Source: a virus. From it: DNA of 21,509 nucleotides. The position numbers and the translations under genes are program-made. Below, piece after piece: positions 5,640-12,451 of the stretch. The notes beneath the pieces were generated by a model. It was not told where the DNA came from. It was given only the letters and a program-made list of their open reading frames with translations, and did not search any database. Every line of letters starts with the position of its first letter. The first letter of the stretch is position 1. The DNA is taken from positions 1 to 21,509 of IMG/VR virus record IMGVR_UViG_3300001683_000067. One strand, given 5' to 3'.

Positions 5640-6147
5640 CCTTCATTCCTTTACCGTGCCATCTGGCATTGCGGCCGCGGACATCATAGTGGGTGAATGT
5701 CTTATACAGGCCCACGCCACCCTTCATCATCTTGCTGTCCTTGATCAGAGCCTCGATGGCCTCCTTGATCTCGCCCGAGGATAAGCCAGTGATCTTGATG
5801 TCTGCTGCCTTAGCCTGCATGTGCTGGCTCCGAGCCGCGCCGCCGATCTTACGATTGTACTTGGGAGTGCGATAGCCACTAATGACCCGGATGGGACGGC
5901 CCAGATGCTCCCGAAGAACCTGCAGGTTATCAGCCAATAGCTGCACATGCTCCATCAGTTCCTCGGGCACATCAGTGCCGTCCTTGCACTTAAACTCCGA
6001 CAGACTAAAATTCTCTGTCAACTTATCCGACACTACATCACCTTCAGGCTGTGAGGGCATCTCTGACGGGGGAGCCTCAGTCGGCTGTGTCCCAAACGAC
6101 AGAAACAACTTTCGAATTTCTTGCAGAAATAATGTGTACCAACGCAC
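5626..6147 (-). CDS. Peptidase M15 family, probable endolysin
   Basis: 173 residues with the peptidase M15 (D-Ala-D-Ala carboxypeptidase / L,D-endopeptidase) signature. Zinc ligands are His109 and Asp116 in SQHMQAKAAD and His153 in THYDV; the family arginine/tyrosine turn SGYRTPKYN lies at 90-98. The N-terminal FSLSEFKCKDG and the following helices are the usual lead-in for this family. The first 45 residues are hydrophobic then Pro/Glu-rich (MRWYTLFLQEIRKLFLSF), possibly a signal-arrest anchor. The start is GTG 6147; the ribosome site is weak, and the gene begins 9 bases after the upstream stop. Role: cleavage of peptidoglycan cross-links at lysis or entry. It overlaps the exported hydrolase gene by 14 bases. 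Family call is strong. Confidence 0.88.
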   Translation of the reverse strand: MRWYTLFLQEIRKLFLSFGTQPTEAPPSEMPSQPEGDVVSDKLTENFSLSEFKCKDGTDVPEELMEHVQLLADNLQVLREHLGRPIRVISGYRTPKYNRKIGGAARSQHMQAKAADIKITGLSSGEIKEAIEALIKDSKMMKGGVGLYKTFTHYDVRGRNARWHGKGMKDDSN

Positions 6148-6156
6148 CAGGTATTA

Positions 6157-6342
6157 TTAACTCCGGATGGTCACGTATTCTTTAAGCACATCATCTAGGC
6201 TCTTAACTACAGAGGATAGTGTGTATCCCGCGTCCTGTGCTCTCATTTGAGCCATGGGGTTACCCTTACCTTCAATCTGGTCGTACGCTTGTCTCGCGAA
6301 CTCTCTTAATTGGATCAACATCTTCACTTCTTTATCAGTCAT
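6157..6342 (-). CDS. Small helical hypothetical protein
   Basis: 61 residues with a good ribosome site (AGGAG, 6 bases before ATG 6342). The sequence MTDKEVKMLIQLREFARQAY followed by DQIEGKG and VVKSLDDVLKEYVTIRS predicts two or three helices. There is no membrane segment, cysteine or known motif. It sits between the glyoxylate operon and the M15 peptidase gene. Function unknown. Confidence 0.6.
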   Translation of the reverse strand: MTDKEVKMLIQLREFARQAYDQIEGKGNPMAQMRAQDAGYTLSSVVKSLDDVLKEYVTIRS

Positions 6343-6395
6343 TTCTATCTCCTAGTCTTGGACGTCATCTCTGCGCCCATAAATATGTACCCTAT

Positions 6396-7658
6396 CTAAA
6401 ACTGTTCCGCCTCTGTGGAATCCTCCAACGCTAGCGTTGAGGAACCTCCAGACGATATAGTCTGTGCCACAAGATCAAAATATCCTGTGCCCACTTCTCG
6501 TTGATGCTTAGTTGCAGTATATCCATCAGCCTCTGATGCAAACTCAGCCTGTTGCAGTTCTGCATACGCCGTCATGTCGCGAGACTCATAATCCTGAGCT
6601 AGCTTAAACATGTGATAATTCAGGTTGTGAAAACCAGCCAAAGTGATGAACTGGAACTTGTAACCCATAGCACCGAGCTCTCTCTGGAACTTAGCTATTG
6701 TGGCATCGTCCAGTTTCTTCTTCCAATTAAAGCTGGGTGAACAGTTATACGCCAACAGCTTACCTGGAAACTTCTCATGAATTGCATCTGCGAATTTTTT
6801 TGCCTCATCCAGGTCTGGCTTACCCGTCTCACACCACAAGAGATCTGCATACGGTGCATAGCGTAGACCTCGACTAATTGCCATGTCCAGGCCACCGGTA
6901 ACCCTATGAAAACCCTCTGGTGTCCTCACGTCCTCACCCTCAGCACAGGTCAAGATGAACTGACGATCCTCCTCATCAATGTCAGATGTGAGAAGTCGAG
7001 CGCTGTTAGCATCAGTTCGAGCGATGAGTAATGTCTCCGTTCCCATCACGTCTGCTGCCAATCGCGCAGCAACCAGTTTTCGAATGAACTCGGATCCCGG
7101 CACCAGTACCTTACCACCAAGATGTCCACACTTCTTGGCTGAGCTCAGCTGGTCCTCGAAGTGCACCCCCGCGACCCCCGCTCTAATCATTGTCTTCATT
7201 AGCTCAAAAGCATTCAACGGACCACCGAAACCAGCTTCCGCGTCGGCAACAATGGGAGCGAACCAGTCCCTGATCTTCTGGCAATCGTTCTCTGACCATT
7301 CAACCTGATCTGCACGACGCAGCGCACTGTTGATCTTCTGTGCTAGCATGGGCACACTGTGTACAGCGTACAGACTCTGATCCGGATACATCTCGTGTGA
7401 ATCGTTGGCATCAGCTGCCACCTGCCAGCCCGAACAATAGATGGCCGGTACACCTGCCTTGACCATCTGCATAGCCTGATTGCCGGTCACAGCTCCCATG
7501 GCATGTGTGTAATCTCTCGTGGTCAAAAGGTGCCAGAGCCGCTTGGCAACGGCATCAGCAAAGGGCGCCTGTTCAGGTTGTGACCCTCTCAATTGAACAA
7601 CATCGTCGGGCCCATATGGGCGCTCGATGCCTGTCCATCTATCACTGTGATTAGCCAT
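6396..7658 (-). CDS. aceA: Isocitrate lyase
   Basis: A complete isocitrate lyase of 420 residues (E. coli AceA 434). It splits isocitrate to glyoxylate and succinate, the first step of the glyoxylate shunt. The signature KKCGHLGGK is at 175-183, with catalytic Cys177 and His179. Other family blocks are intact: [11 protein letters not shown] (59-69), [12 protein letters not shown] (74-85), YPDQSLY, the metal/substrate region [26 protein letters not shown] (212-217), WCETGKPD (275-282), [11 protein letters not shown] (304-314) and the closing TEAEQF. The start is ATG 7658: AGAGGA lies 6 bases upstream and it overlaps the malate synthase stop by 8 bases; an ATG five codons upstream is less likely. 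No frameshift or missing key residue is seen, so it is expected to be active. It is the last gene of the operon pmm-like, aceB, aceA. Confidence 0.96.
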   Translation of the reverse strand: MANHSDRWTGIERPYGPDDVVQLRGSQPEQAPFADAVAKRLWHLLTTRDYTHAMGAVTGNQAMQMVKAGVPAIYCSGWQVAADANDSHEMYPDQSLYAVHSVPMLAQKINSALRRADQVEWSENDCQKIRDWFAPIVADAEAGFGGPLNAFELMKTMIRAGVAGVHFEDQLSSAKKCGHLGGKVLVPGSEFIRKLVAARLAADVMGTETLLIARTDANSARLLTSDIDEEDRQFILTCAEGEDVRTPEGFHRVTGGLDMAISRGLRYAPYADLLWCETGKPDLDEAKKFADAIHEKFPGKLLAYNCSPSFNWKKKLDDATIAKFQRELGAMGYKFQFITLAGFHNLNYHMFKLAQDYESRDMTAYAELQQAEFASEADGYTATKHQREVGTGYFDLVAQTISSGGSSTLALEDSTEAEQF

Positions 7659-9204
7659 GTTTGATCCTCTCATAGGCAGGTAGGGTTAAGAAATTCGTCA
7701 ACTCAGGACTTCGACAAAGTTCATCAAAGAGTGGGGCAGCAGAAATCAATTCTGGATTCTGCTCAACAATTTCCGATGAAATTTTATTTAGAAGATCAAC
7801 TGTGACAGGTGCGCCATCAGAGAGGCTCGCTCCATGTGTCAGCCACTGCCAAATTTGAGTTCGGGAGATCTCAGCAGTCGCAGTATCCTCCATCAAATTA
7901 TAGAGTGGCACACATCCCTGTCCTCTCAGCCACGCAGAAAGATATCTAAGGCCCACATCCACATTTTGACGTAGACCGGTGTGGGTAATCTCTCCAACAG
8001 GATGCTCAAGCAGACACGCTTGATCATCAGACACGTAGTCATCGTGTTCGTGGTCAATCTGATTTTCTGTTGGCATGTGTTGATCAAAGATATCCCGAGC
8101 CAGATTCACCAGTCCGGGATGGGCCACCCAAGTACCATCATGTCCTGCCAGTACTTCCCGTTTCTTATCCGCCCTGACCCTGCTTAGGGCAGTGGTATTC
8201 GCCTGTTCATCTCCCCGAATGGGAATCTGAGCGGCCATGCCGCCCATCGCGTGGGCCCCACGTCGGTGACAGACCTGAATTACTGCCTTAGAGTAAGCGT
8301 TCATGAAGGGGGTAGACATTCCAATCTGTGCTCTATCAGGAGTTACTCGATCGGAGTGATTTCGGAAGGTCTTGATGTAGCTGAAGATATAGTCCCACCG
8401 TCCACAGTTCAGACCAGCGGAGTGATCCCGGAGCTCCCATAAGATCTCATTCAACTGAAAAGCGGCAGGCAGTGTCTCTATGAGCACAGTTGCTCGAATA
8501 GTTCCATACGGAATATTCAGTTGCTCTTGAGTCCACCGAAACACATCATTCCACCATCGAGCCTCCAGATAGTGTTCAATCTTCGGAAGATAGAAATAGG
8601 GTGCCTTTCCATTATTGACCATGTAACGGGCGTTGTGCCACATGAACAGACCAAAATCAAAAAGTGACGCGGAACATCGCTGTCCATCAAACAGAAAGTG
8701 TGCCTCTGACAGGTGCAAACCGCGAGGTCGCACAAATAGTACTGCCGGATCCTCCCCCACTTCATAGAGGCCCTTGGTCTTATGATGATATGTAATATCA
8801 TCCCGCACTGCATCCTTCAGATTCTGCTGTCCCTCTAGGACATTCGACCAAGTTGGCGCTAGGCTGTCTTCAAAATCAGCCATGAACACATTAGCACCCG
8901 AATTAAGGGCATTGATAATCATCTTGCGATCAGGAGGACCCGTAATCTCCACACGCCTATCACGAATATCATCAGGAATGGGTGCAACACACCACTCGCT
9001 GTTCCTGATATCAGCTGTCTCTTTAGGAAAATCAGGTAAGATCCCAGCATCATACTGTTTCTGATATTGTTTCCGATTCAGAAGTAGCGTTTCTAAAGAT
9101 GGCGTGAACTCTCTAACAAGCATCCCCAGAAAAGCAGACGATGATACTGTTAAAATTTCCTTTTCTGCACTCACTGTTGAATACTCCTCAATCATGTGCG
9201 TCAT
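7651..9204 (-). CDS. aceB: Malate synthase (A type)
   Basis: A complete malate synthase A of 517 residues (E. coli AceB 533). It condenses glyoxylate with acetyl-CoA to malate, the second step of the glyoxylate shunt. Family blocks include [19 protein letters not shown] (101-119), [11 protein letters not shown] (157-167; the Arg that contacts glyoxylate), [17 protein letters not shown] (206-222), LIETLPAAF (241-249; Glu243 as Mg ligand), CGRWDYIFS (267-275; Asp271 as Mg ligand), [17 protein letters not shown] (331-347), [12 protein letters not shown] (354-365) and [12 protein letters not shown] (437-448; Asp440 as catalytic base). No key residue is missing. The start ATG 9204 follows the stop of the phosphomannomutase-like gene by 9 bases; the ribosome site is weak, and a second ATG at 9195 is possible. 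It overlaps aceA by 8 bases. Confidence 0.96.
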   Translation of the reverse strand: MTHMIEEYSTVSAEKEILTVSSSAFLGMLVREFTPSLETLLLNRKQYQKQYDAGILPDFPKETADIRNSEWCVAPIPDDIRDRRVEITGPPDRKMIINALNSGANVFMADFEDSLAPTWSNVLEGQQNLKDAVRDDITYHHKTKGLYEVGEDPAVLFVRPRGLHLSEAHFLFDGQRCSASLFDFGLFMWHNARYMVNNGKAPYFYLPKIEHYLEARWWNDVFRWTQEQLNIPYGTIRATVLIETLPAAFQLNEILWELRDHSAGLNCGRWDYIFSYIKTFRNHSDRVTPDRAQIGMSTPFMNAYSKAVIQVCHRRGAHAMGGMAAQIPIRGDEQANTTALSRVRADKKREVLAGHDGTWVAHPGLVNLARDIFDQHMPTENQIDHEHDDYVSDDQACLLEHPVGEITHTGLRQNVDVGLRYLSAWLRGQGCVPLYNLMEDTATAEISRTQIWQWLTHGASLSDGAPVTVDLLNKISSEIVEQNPELISAAPLFDELCRSPELTNFLTLPAYERIKHG

Positions 9205-9213
9205 GAAAATATT

Positions 9214-10032
9214 TCAGTTTTGTGTCCCGTGTATACTGGGAAGTATCACATTTCTGATTATTTGTTTCGGCTGTGCCGGGCCTGTAGTCATAAGGCCCCT
9301 TCCCTTGGGCTCCAATTTTTGCCATAGGCTACGATCATTTCCGCCGGGGCAACACTTATCGCCCACAAACCAAACACGATGATCACCACAGTGTGTGAGA
9401 GCATGCGTCTTATCCCAACCGTTAGGGTAAATGTCAATTGATGTAGTCCCGCCGAGAGTTAGCTCGATATCAGAAAGGTCGCTAGCGACCAGTCTCACCT
9501 GTAGCGCACTACGAAGCCTCTGTCGCACAGCGTGCTTTTTGTCAAGTTCTTCAAATTTAGTTCGTTCAAAAGGTCCAGCATCTCGACCTGGAAGGGACCA
9601 ATTGACCATTGAGCTCCTGAACGACAAAAAGTTTCCAGTCAAATTATTGAACTTATATGACTTCATAAAGTGCAGCTGTGACACTAAAATCTGCTTTACA
9701 AGTTTACTGTACGCGGCACTTCCATGCTTTTCTATTAAATGGGTTCTAAAATCTAACTTGTACTCACACACAAATTCTTTTTTCTCCTTGTCCCACTTAA
9801 ATAATTGAGTGCCGTTACATGGCATAATGAGTAGATCCTCTGGAAATAGAGCACCAATAGACGTCCACGCGATAGAGGCCTGCTGTTCAATATAGTCAAG
9901 AGGACTGCCGCTCACAATGCCTATCGAGGCATATCGAGATAGCTCCCGTAAAATAGGCACCATTGCCCACTCCATAGATCTCCTCGGCGGAGTTAAGGTA
10001 CCATCTAAGTCAAATAGAACAAGATCACTCAT
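9214..10032 (-). CDS. HAD-family phosphomannomutase-like protein (eukaryotic PMM type)
   Basis: 272 residues from ATG 10032, which places the catalytic FDLDGTLTPPR at the N terminus (nucleophile Asp8 and Asp10); a start at 10104 would overlap the HNH gene and add unconserved residues. Motifs match the cap-bearing phosphomannomutase HAD family: VSGSPLDYIEQQ (40-51), CNGTQLF (72-78), the substrate-binding FRSSMVNWSLPGRDA (138-152, with Arg139 and Arg150), GGTTSIDIYPNGWDKTHAL (194-212) and FVGDKCCPGGND (222-233). The eukaryotic-type enzymes interconvert mannose-6-phosphate and mannose-1-phosphate toward GDP-mannose. Phosphatase activity alone is also possible. The gene stands first in an apparent operon with aceB and aceA. 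A sigma70-like box pair lies just upstream. Confidence 0.85.
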   Translation of the reverse strand: MSDLVLFDLDGTLTPPRRSMEWAMVPILRELSRYASIGIVSGSPLDYIEQQASIAWTSIGALFPEDLLIMPCNGTQLFKWDKEKKEFVCEYKLDFRTHLIEKHGSAAYSKLVKQILVSQLHFMKSYKFNNLTGNFLSFRSSMVNWSLPGRDAGPFERTKFEELDKKHAVRQRLRSALQVRLVASDLSDIELTLGGTTSIDIYPNGWDKTHALTHCGDHRVWFVGDKCCPGGNDRSLWQKLEPKGRGLMTTGPAQPKQIIRNVILPSIHGTQN

Positions 10033-10046
10033 ATCATGTGAGTGAC

Positions 10047-10074
10047 ATTGTAACAATAATTTTAACGGGGTTAA
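10047..10074 (-). promoter_or_regulatory. Possible sigma70-like promoter for the pmm-like/aceB/aceA operon
   Basis: On the minus strand, TTAACC (10074-10069; 4 of 6 to TTGACA) and TACAAT (10052-10047; 5 of 6 to TATAAT) are separated by 16 bases, in the AT-rich gap between the HNH gene and the pmm-like gene. Transcription would begin around 10040, only a few bases before ATG 10032, giving a very short leader. No clear ribosome site precedes that ATG, which fits a near-leaderless message, but the box match alone is weak evidence. Confidence 0.3.
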
Positions 10075-10087
10075 TGCTCTTTTGTTA

Positions 10088-10594
10088 CTAGTCGATCTGT
10101 GCACTCAAAATTTTATTTATCGTGGGAGGCATTGGTGTCTGCTTGAGACTCATACCTGCTTCCCTGGGTAGGTCGGACCCCTTAACTTGATTACATCGAA
10201 CACAGGCTAAAACTACATTCTCCCAAACGTGACCGCCTCCCCTAGACCGGGGGCGTACGTGATCAATTGTGCCTGCGTCAAAGGCAACACGAGTATGACA
10301 GTACTGACACTCACCCCCGTCCCGCAGGTATAGACTTCTTCTCGTCAGTCGTGCGTGTCTATTGATGTTCCTGATTCTCGACACGATCACACCCGTAGTG
10401 AACCTCACAATAGACGGGCATGGATAGCGACCCGAAACTGTCTCTATCGTCAGCCTTTCGTGTATCTCAATAATTTCTGCACGACCACCAATAACGGCAG
10501 AGATCGCCCTCTTCCACGTCGTCTGAAATAACGGCTCATATCCTGAACTCAACATCAACACTGGTACTGTCAGTAAGTGTGTTAGATCAGACAC
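10088..10594 (-). CDS. HNH endonuclease
   Basis: 168 residues. The C-terminal half is an HNH nuclease of the McrA-like, zinc-stabilised type: CQYC (96-99), DHVRPRSRGG (111-120; His112 general base), WENVVLAC (124-131; Asn126) and CVRCN (131-135), so four cysteines bind zinc. The N-terminal half (LMLSSGYEPLFQTTWKRAIS and GGRAEIIE) matches the usual lead-in of this widespread family, often annotated simply as HNH endonuclease in bacteria and phages. The first residues are uncertain: GTG 10594 has no clear ribosome site, and family members usually begin near the PVLMLSSGYEPL segment. Free-standing homing or host-DNA nicking are possible roles. It lies just upstream of the metabolic operon. Confidence 0.85.
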   Translation of the reverse strand: MSDLTHLLTVPVLMLSSGYEPLFQTTWKRAISAVIGGRAEIIEIHERLTIETVSGRYPCPSIVRFTTGVIVSRIRNINRHARLTRRSLYLRDGGECQYCHTRVAFDAGTIDHVRPRSRGGGHVWENVVLACVRCNQVKGSDLPREAGMSLKQTPMPPTINKILSAQID

Positions 10595-10625
10595 GTGTGT
10601 TCATACTAAACATTGCTGATTCTAA

Positions 10626-10970
10626 CTATTCAGATACAATGGTCTCGCGCAGGTATGCCCTAACAAGGTGTGCCCGAAAATTACGATGACCTCCAGATAG
10701 TGCACCGCGGTAGTCACCGAGGCCACAACGCTCTCTATCGGATTCCACGGATGCTTTATGGCGGATCGAACCTGGCAGTCCCTTAGCTCGGGCGCGCTGG
10801 TGTATCGCGCGCTTTAGAAGCTTTCTAAACTTCCTTGTCGTTTCACGTCTCTCCTGAAGACTTAGCGAATCCAGGGCATTTGTGAGATAATCCGGATCTG
10901 CCTCACAGAGTGGCACGATGCCCATGTCCAGGCAAGTCAGATTCATGATCAGACTATTTATGTGTATCAT
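10626..10970 (-). CDS. Basic hypothetical protein
   Basis: 114 residues if started at ATG 10970 (GAGG directly before it, an unusually short spacing); ATG 10946 is an alternative and would give 106 residues starting MNLTCLDMGIVPLCEADPDY. The middle is strongly basic (RRETTRKFRKLLKRAIHQRA), then GLPGSIRHK and GGHRNFRAHLVRAYLRE. This suggests nucleic-acid binding, but no family is recognised. Two boxes resembling T4 late promoters with one mismatch lie nearby (TGTAAATA upstream, CATAAATA within the first codons). It is followed by the HNH gene. Confidence 0.5.
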   Translation of the reverse strand: MIHINSLIMNLTCLDMGIVPLCEADPDYLTNALDSLSLQERRETTRKFRKLLKRAIHQRARAKGLPGSIRHKASVESDRERCGLGDYRGALSGGHRNFRAHLVRAYLRETIVSE

Positions 10971-11025
10971 ACCTCAGCCGTCTGTGTATATCTGTTATTT
11001 ACATCATAGTACAGAAAGCTTGTAT

Positions 11026-11190
11026 TTACACATAATCGTCATCAAAACTACCCGCTTCCTGCAGCTCTTCTTCAAACATTTCCTTGGCTGACTCAACGGT
11101 ACCGAGGACATCCGGGTCGAGGCCGGCTTCTTCTAACATCTCAATCAGATGATCAAATGCTCTTATAATACTTGCTGTATCTCTCACCAT
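11026..11190 (-). CDS. Short acidic helical protein
   Basis: A short minus-strand gene. The preferred start is ATG 11190, nine bases after a GGAG site, giving 54 residues from MVRDTASIIRAFDHLIEMLE; in-frame ATGs at 11196 and 11205 would give up to 59. The product is acidic and almost wholly helical, with the end LQEAGSFDDDYV. The good ribosome site, the position at the head of a leftward run, and the operator-like palindrome just upstream (11209-11224) support a real gene. No family is recognised. Confidence 0.6.
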   Translation of the reverse strand: MVRDTASIIRAFDHLIEMLEEAGLDPDVLGTVESAKEMFEEELQEAGSFDDDYV

Positions 11191-11208
11191 ACTCATATTC
11201 TCCATGTA

Positions 11209-11224
11209 CCAATTTTATAATTGG
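11209..11224. promoter_or_regulatory. Operator-like palindrome between divergent genes
   Basis: CCAATT-TTAT-AATTGG is a perfect 6+6 inverted repeat with a 4-base centre. It lies in the divergent space between the small minus-strand gene (start 11190) and the plus-strand island (start 11303), touches the likely -35 box of the plus promoter (11221-11226) and is close upstream of the minus gene ribosome site. The position suits a repressor site acting on both directions. No regulator gene is recognised in the window. Confidence 0.35.
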
Positions 11225-11249
11225 ATGTGTTTCGGCTCGTTTCTATAAT
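11221..11249 (+). promoter_or_regulatory. Sigma70-like promoter for the plus-strand island
   Basis: A perfect -10 box TATAAT (11244-11249) stands 17 bases after TTGGAT (11221-11226; 3 of 6 to TTGACA). Transcription would start near 11256, giving a leader of about 47 bases that contains a run of nine T and ends in the strong ribosome site GAGGAGG before ATG 11303. This is the only clear plus-strand promoter in the window, and it precedes the only plus-strand genes. Confidence 0.5.
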
Positions 11250-11302
11250 AATCATGTTCTATTTTTTTTTGACGAAATAGTTAAACTATAGAGGAGGCAC
11301 CC

Positions 11303-11533
11303 ATGAAATTAACAGAATCTCAGTTGAGAAGGGTCATTCGCCGTGCAGTGACAGAGTTGTTTGTTCGTCCCAAGCATCGAAAATCACTTTCCAAAAAGGC
11401 CCTGAGTGTAACGTATACAGGCGGCTATGGTGGGGAAGGAATGGATCTGGGGTTTGGAGAGTTTGATGAGGCTGACCTTGACGAGGAAACCGAGCTAGAT
11501 GAACAGGACGAAAGGGCTTCAAGACGAACTTAA
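11303..11533 (+). CDS. Small tagged protein (MKLTESQLRR-type) on the plus strand
   Basis: 76 residues with a very good ribosome site (GAGGAGG, 5 bases before ATG). The N terminus MKLTESQLRRVIRRAVTELF is the class A tag, although the usual Glu after I-x is Arg here. A basic stretch (RPKHRKSLSKKA) is followed by a Gly-rich segment (TGGYGGEGMDLGFGEF) and a strongly acidic tail (about residues 52-72). The length and layout suit a small packaged or scaffold-like protein. It is the only tagged gene on the plus strand and overlaps the following membrane-protein gene by 35 bases. Confidence 0.7.
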   Translation: MKLTESQLRRVIRRAVTELFVRPKHRKSLSKKALSVTYTGGYGGEGMDLGFGEFDEADLDEETELDEQDERASRRT

Positions 11534-11972
11534 TCGTCTTAAGCAAAAATTGTACCTCAGGCTTGTTGCCTGCTTAACAGTACTTAAAACCGGCGCGCTC
11601 CTACGTTTCATATTCATGGCCAACATCTTAGATGGGCTACTCACCTTACACTGGATGAACATGAAGGTTGCTGATGAAGCTAATCCTCTCATGGCCCACT
11701 TAATTGAAATCGATCCCAATCTTTTTCTTGGGGTAAAATTTGCTGCAGTCACAATATCCTGCCTGATCTTTTGGAGATATCATCGATTAATCTCTGCCAA
11801 GATCGTCATTATTCTCTCTGCACTGCTATATGCAAGTGTCCTAGGACTTCACGTCGGCGGTGCAATTCATGCTGACGTGCTCGTAATGCCCACAATGATA
11901 GAACTTAGAAATGCTGCATTTGAGTTATGGCATCGATGTGTGTCCTGGATCTCGACCCAGATACCTCAATAA
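11499..11972 (+). CDS. Membrane protein, DUF5658-like
   Basis: 157 residues with about four hydrophobic segments: roughly 34-53, 72-93, 98-122 and a weaker one after it. The segment MANILDGLLTLHWMN, followed by VADEANPLMAHLI and LFLGVKFAAVTIS, matches the DUF5658 pattern (N-x-x-D-x-x-x-T near helix 1, then [AE]-x-NP-[LM] and a later lysine in a helix). The family is uncharacterised. The start ATG 11499 lies inside the preceding gene in another frame; a later start at the MANILDG methionine (11616) cannot be excluded. The 3' end overlaps the convergent GIY-YIG gene by 48 bases. Confidence 0.65.
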   Translation: MNRTKGLQDELNRLKQKLYLRLVACLTVLKTGALLRFIFMANILDGLLTLHWMNMKVADEANPLMAHLIEIDPNLFLGVKFAAVTISCLIFWRYHRLISAKIVIILSALLYASVLGLHVGGAIHADVLVMPTMIELRNAAFELWHRCVSWISTQIPQ

Positions 11973-12221
11973 ATCGTTCTTTGACTGCAGTAATTCTCTC
12001 TTTTTACTTGGAGTAAGTCTCTTAAACCTAGCCTCTAATGTGGCCGACTCAGATCTATCCTTGCAGCGCAACGAAAAAAGCAGGTCCACGGGCCGGCGAG
12101 ATCTGGTGTACTTGGCACCTCGTTTGGTGCTATTGTGCTCATAGAGACGACGTCCTAGGTCCTTAGTGATGCCACAATACAGACTCTTATCGGCACACTT
12201 CACTACGTAGAGATACCACAT
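11925..12221 (-). CDS. GIY-YIG nuclease domain protein (UPF0213/YhbQ-like)
   Basis: 98 residues from ATG 12221, which overlaps the upstream stop as TGATG. GIY-YIG features: YLYVV in place of GIY (residues 3-7), LYCGIT in place of YIG (14-19), catalytic Arg near 24-25 (LGRRLYEH), His29, Tyr38 (RGAKYTR) and the metal-binding Glu63 in TLEARFKRLT. The compact length matches the stand-alone YhbQ/URI-like group, which acts as structure-specific or homing-like nuclease. The enzyme looks intact. In a phage it may be a free-standing homing nuclease or act in DNA processing. It is convergent with the plus-strand membrane protein gene and overlaps its end. Confidence 0.88.
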   Translation of the reverse strand: MWYLYVVKCADKSLYCGITKDLGRRLYEHNSTKRGAKYTRSRRPVDLLFSLRCKDRSESATLEARFKRLTPSKKRELLQSKNDLLRYLGRDPGHTSMP

Positions 12222-12421
12222 CAAACATCAGAATGATGCAATTCGCTCATTGGGTACTTAATTTGTTGACCACTGTTGAGCTTTAGAATACAGAACATCT
12301 CCTGCTGTGCAGTTCCCCCAACCATCCACGGTCCTGGTTTGCTTATTATCTCTACTACTATTCCCTTGATTCGAACATCAAGAAATGCCTGTACCTCATC
12401 ACCCACGCGTATCATTCTCAC
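12221..12421 (-). CDS. Small SH3-like hypothetical protein
   Basis: 66 residues from GTG 12421 (AAGGA 9 bases upstream); an ATG at 12415 is in frame but further from the ribosome site. The sequence MRMIRVGDEVQAFLDVRIKG followed by IVVEIISKPGPWMVGG and ILKLNSGQQIKYPMSELHH has the look of a small beta-barrel (SH3/KOW-like), a frequent type of short phage protein. It starts 31 bases after the tail sheath stop. A truncated relative of its first ten codons lies on the other side of the sheath gene (15625-15657). Confidence 0.6.
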   Translation of the reverse strand: MRMIRVGDEVQAFLDVRIKGIVVEIISKPGPWMVGGTAQQEMFCILKLNSGQQIKYPMSELHHSDV

Positions 12422-12451
12422 TGTGCTTCATCCTTTGTTGTACTCACAACA

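Noticed and set aside
6379-6386. CATAAATA on the plus strand as a late promoter
   Set aside because: No plus-strand gene follows; it lies between two minus-strand genes and has a mismatch to the box.
11261-11270. T-run as a rho-independent terminator
   Set aside because: No stable GC-rich stem precedes it on the plus strand, and it lies in the leader of the plus-strand gene, not after a gene.
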